Shown: positions 61,247 through 64,000 of the stretch, in pieces
How positions within the stretch are numbered: the stretch's first letter is position 1
Layout of the letters: every line of letters starts with the position of its first letter
NCBI RefSeq assembly: GCF_900142885.1
Contig: NZ_FRCL01000006.1
Location: 1 to 64,000 of the forward strand
Length of the DNA: 64,000 bases
DNA from: Flavobacterium xinjiangense
Lineage (GTDB): Bacteria > Bacteroidota > Bacteroidia > Flavobacteriales > Flavobacteriaceae
Reading direction: 5' to 3'
Program-made: the position numbers and the translations under genes
The notes under the pieces: generated by a model
The model's database searches: none
What the model was told of the DNA's origin: nothing
What the model saw: the letters and a program-made list of their open reading frames with translations, nothing else

Positions 61247-63583
61247 ATGCATAAATATATCGATCAACTTAACGAAGCGCAACGAGAACCCGTTCTACAA
61301 AAAGACGGTCCTATGATAATTATTGCAGGAGCAGGTTCTGGTAAAACGCGGGTGTTGACCATACGAATTGCTTATTTGATGAATCAGGGAGTAGATGCAT
61401 TTAGCATTCTGTCGTTGACTTTTACCAACAAAGCAGCTCGAGAAATGAAAAAACGTATCTCTGATATCGTTGGTGCTGGCGAAGCCAAAAACCTTTGGAT
61501 GGGAACCTTTCACTCGGTTTTTGCTCGAATTCTTCGTTCAGAAGCGGAACATTTAGGCTATCCTTCGAATTTTACCATCTATGATTCTCAAGATTCTCTT
61601 CGTGCCATTTCTGGAATTATCAAGGAAATGCAGTTGGATAGGGATGTGTATAAACCAAAACAGGTTTTAAGCAGGATTTCCAATTTCAAAAATAGTTTGA
61701 TTACGGTAAAAGCGTATTTCAATGATCCCGATTTGCAAGAAGCAGATGCGATGTCTAAAAAACCTCGAATGGGCGAAATTTATCAAAATTATGTAGATAG
61801 ATGTTTCAAAGCAGGAGCAATGGATTTTGATGATTTATTATTAAAAACGAATGAGTTGTTAACTCGTTTCCCAGAAGTTTTGGCTAAATATCAAAACCGT
61901 TTCCGTTACATATTAGTTGATGAGTACCAAGATACGAACCATTCTCAATACTTGATTGTTAGAGCATTATCAGATAAATTTCAAAATATTTGTGTGGTAG
62001 GTGATGATGCACAAAGTATTTATGCGTTTCGTGGAGCAAACATCAACAACATCCTGAATTTCCAGAAAGATTATGAAGGGGTGAAAACCTTTCGATTAGA
62101 GCAGAATTACCGTTCGACAAAAAACATTGTGGAAGCGGCAAATACTATCATAGATAAAAACAAAGTTAAGCTTGATAAAATAGTTTGGACCGCCAATGAT
62201 TTTGGTCCAAAAATAAAAGTACACCGCAGTTTAACGGATAACGAAGAAGGCCGATTTGTTGCGAGTACGATTTGGGAGCAAAAAATGCAAAATCAGTTGC
62301 CTAATGGCGCTTTTGCAATTTTGTACCGTACCAATGCACAATCACGTGCGATGGAAGATGCCCTGCGAAAAAGAGATATTCCGTACCGAATTTATGGTGG
62401 ACTTTCTTTTTATCAAAGGAAAGAAGTGAAGGATGTATTGTGTTACTTGCGATTGGTTATCAATCCAAAAGATGAGGAAGCATTAGTGCGCGTAATCAAT
62501 TATCCGGCTCGTGGAATTGGGAATACGACTATCGAGAAATTGACTATTGCCGCCAATCATTACAAGCGTTCGATATTTGAAGTGATGCAAAATATTGAAA
62601 AAATTGACTTGAAACTGAATTCAGGAACAAAACAGAAACTTCTTGATTTTGTAACGATGATTCAGAGTTTTCAAGCTATAAACGAAAATCAAGATGCCTT
62701 TTATCTTGCGGACCATGTTGCAAAGAAAACAGGACTAGTACAGGAATTAAAGAAAGATGCCACTCCGGAAGGAATGGCTAAAATCCAGAATATTGAGGAA
62801 TTATTAAACGGTATCAAGGATTTCACCGAAGGACAAAAAGAAGTTGATGGTGCCAGAGGTGCATTGGCTGAGTTTATGGAAGACGTCGCACTGGCAACCG
62901 ATTTAGATAAAGATACAAGTGACGAGGATCGTGTGGCGTTAATGACTATCCATTTGGCCAAAGGATTGGAATTTCCTCATGTTTTCGTGGTAGGAATGGA
63001 AGAGGATTTGTTTCCAAGTGCGATGAGTATGAGCACGAGAAGCGAACTAGAAGAAGAACGTCGTTTATTTTATGTAGCTTTGACAAGAGCGGAGCATCAG
63101 GCGTATTTGACCTATGCGCAATCGCGTTATAGATGGGGAAAGTTGACTGATAGTGAACCTTCTCGTTTTATTGAGGAAATCGACAGTCAGTATCTAGAAT
63201 ATATGACACCACCGGAGAATAATTATCGTTATAAACCGATGATTGACAGTGATATTTTTGGTGATGTGGACAAATCCAAATTGCGTCTGGCAAAACCAAT
63301 AGGAGGTACACCGCCAAAACAGGTTACTGATAATGAACCCAAATCAGATATAAATGTTAGGAAACTAAAGCCTGTTTCCAGTAATGGAGCTTCAACTGGA
63401 AGTGCAAATTTATTTGACAACAAACTCGTTGCTGGAAATATTGTTATGCACGAACGTTTTGGGAAAGGCGAAGTTGTTAATATGGAAGGTGTTGGTGCTG
63501 ATAAAAAAGCCGAAATCAAGTTTGAAGTGGGCGGAATAAAGAAATTATTATTGCGATTTGCAAAACTGGATATTATTGGGTAA
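61247..63583 (+). CDS. UvrD/PcrA-type DNA helicase
   Basis: A 778-aa superfamily 1A helicase used in excision repair and replication-conflict handling. Motifs in order: Q-motif (LNEAQREPV), Walker A IIAGAGSGKTRVLT, LTFTNKAAREMKKR, Walker B LVDEYQDTN, GDDAQSIYAFRGAN, RLEQNYRS, VALMTIHLAKGLEFPHVFVVG and VALTRAE. The C-terminal ~60 residues have a Tudor-like fold (HERFGKGEVVN) as in PcrA. Full length. Followed by an inverted-repeat terminator and the Sua5-like gene. Confidence 0.95.
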   Translation: MHKYIDQLNEAQREPVLQKDGPMIIIAGAGSGKTRVLTIRIAYLMNQGVDAFSILSLTFTNKAAREMKKRISDIVGAGEAKNLWMGTFHSVFARILRSEAEHLGYPSNFTIYDSQDSLRAISGIIKEMQLDRDVYKPKQVLSRISNFKNSLITVKAYFNDPDLQEADAMSKKPRMGEIYQNYVDRCFKAGAMDFDDLLLKTNELLTRFPEVLAKYQNRFRYILVDEYQDTNHSQYLIVRALSDKFQNICVVGDDAQSIYAFRGANINNILNFQKDYEGVKTFRLEQNYRSTKNIVEAANTIIDKNKVKLDKIVWTANDFGPKIKVHRSLTDNEEGRFVASTIWEQKMQNQLPNGAFAILYRTNAQSRAMEDALRKRDIPYRIYGGLSFYQRKEVKDVLCYLRLVINPKDEEALVRVINYPARGIGNTTIEKLTIAANHYKRSIFEVMQNIEKIDLKLNSGTKQKLLDFVTMIQSFQAINENQDAFYLADHVAKKTGLVQELKKDATPEGMAKIQNIEELLNGIKDFTEGQKEVDGARGALAEFMEDVALATDLDKDTSDEDRVALMTIHLAKGLEFPHVFVVGMEEDLFPSAMSMSTRSELEEERRLFYVALTRAEHQAYLTYAQSRYRWGKLTDSEPSRFIEEIDSQYLEYMTPPENNYRYKPMIDSDIFGDVDKSKLRLAKPIGGTPPKQVTDNEPKSDINVRKLKPVSSNGASTGSANLFDNKLVAGNIVMHERFGKGEVVNMEGVGADKKAEIKFEVGGIKKLLLRFAKLDIIG

Positions 63584-63596
63584 AAATTCGTTTCAG

Positions 63597-63642
63597 GTTT
63601 AAGGTTTAAAGTTGTCTTTTAGAGGAACTTTAAGCCTTAAAC
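63597..63642 (+). terminator. Inverted repeat after the helicase gene
   Basis: GTTTAAGGTTTAAAGTT (63597-63613) pairs with 63626-63642 over 17 positions with one G-U, loop of 12 bases. No clear T-run follows the stem, so termination is uncertain. Confidence 0.5.
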
Positions 63643-63667
63643 ATTTTAACTTTAAACTAAAAATTAA

Positions 63668-64000
63668 ATGGCTCAATTTATAAAAATATACGAAGACAAA
63701 CCTAATGAAGCGGCAATTGCCAAAGTCGTAAAGGTACTTAAAGATGGCGGACTGGTAATTTATCCAACCGATACCGTTTATGGATTAGGCTGCGATATTA
63801 CAAATACCAAAGCGTTGGAACGTATTGCTAAAATCAAAGGGATTAAGTTGGACAAAGCAAATTTCTCTTTTATTTGCAACGATTTAAGCAATATCTCCGA
63901 CTACGTGAGACAAATTGATACGACAACTTTTAAAATATTAAAACGAGCTTTGCCTGGTCCTTATACTTTTATTTTACCGGGAAATAATAACTTGCCTAAG
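63668..64000 (+). CDS. L-threonylcarbamoyladenylate synthase (Sua5/YrdC family), partial
   Basis: The first 111 codons of a gene that runs off the window. The translated start [15 protein letters not shown] leads to [12 protein letters not shown] and the [12 protein letters not shown] segment typical of the YrdC/Sua5 family, which makes threonylcarbamoyl-AMP for the t6A modification of tRNAs. Start ATG 63668. The 3' part and any C-terminal Sua5 domain lie outside the window. Confidence 0.9.
   Translation, partial: MAQFIKIYEDKPNEAAIAKVVKVLKDGGLVIYPTDTVYGLGCDITNTKALERIAKIKGIKLDKANFSFICNDLSNISDYVRQIDTTTFKILKRALPGPYTFILPGNNNLPK

Noticed and set aside
1..64000. Prophage, CRISPR array, insertion sequence or defence island
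   Set aside because: No integrase, transposase, phage structural gene, spaced direct-repeat array or known defence protein was found. The gene content is mainly housekeeping, transport and envelope genes.

Overview
The window is chromosomal DNA from an AT-rich member of the Bacteroidota, most likely the Flavobacteriaceae and probably Flavobacterium or a close relative. This rests on type IX secretion and gliding-type genes (PorQ, PorP/SprF, a gliding-motility C-terminal sorting domain), on promoter-like motifs of the Bacteroidota type (TTTG then TAnnTTTG), on the near absence of Shine-Dalgarno sequences, and on the protein style. The identification is an inference from the sequence, not a database match.

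Layout. 1-620: end of an rRNA operon (23S 3' end, 5S, tRNA-Phe-GAA, tRNA-Leu-UAA, terminators). 819-4560: a LytTR response regulator overlapping a large propeller-type sensor kinase gene that carries an in-frame TAG between its histidine and ATPase parts. 4739-5570: a duplicated zinc-ribbon-like small protein and an unknown membrane protein. 5762-10586: a lipoprotein amidase, a nitronate monooxygenase-like flavoenzyme, msrB-nth, and an alpha/beta hydrolase. 10764-18626: a glycogen block (glgA, glgC, glgB, a GH31 alpha-glucosidase), interrupted by a GxxExxY gene lying between direct repeats. 18716-21817: an M48 lipoprotein peptidase, a UMF1-type MFS transporter and a GSGD-repeat DUF2807 protein. 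22243-27926: lon, porQ-cmk and a nucleoside permease-like MFS protein. 28011-30283: rpsA, bracketed by two inverted copies of a structured intergenic repeat. 30511-32214: a CDF cation transporter and a fasciclin protein. 32505-38206: a T9SS cargo / PorP-SprF / OmpA gene set. 38312-40732: pheT. 40998-43878: an aldehyde dehydrogenase, a DUF779 protein and a convergent AraC regulator. 43952-50476: a bestrophin and an RND efflux operon (MFP-RND-TolC). 50772-64000: recG, an endonuclease/exonuclease/phosphatase protein, a DUF1697 protein, a lipoprotein, two peptidases, a Dph6-like ATPase, a conserved unknown, a TauE/SafE permease, a UvrD/PcrA helicase, and the start of a Sua5/YrdC gene cut by the window edge.

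Most genes are housekeeping or envelope genes in ordinary arrangements. I see no prophage, CRISPR array, integrase, transposase or recognisable defence island. The points most worth a second look are the split kinase, the two-copy structured repeat around rpsA, the repeat-flanked GxxExxY insertion, two other dispersed intergenic repeats, and a few apparent gene remnants.
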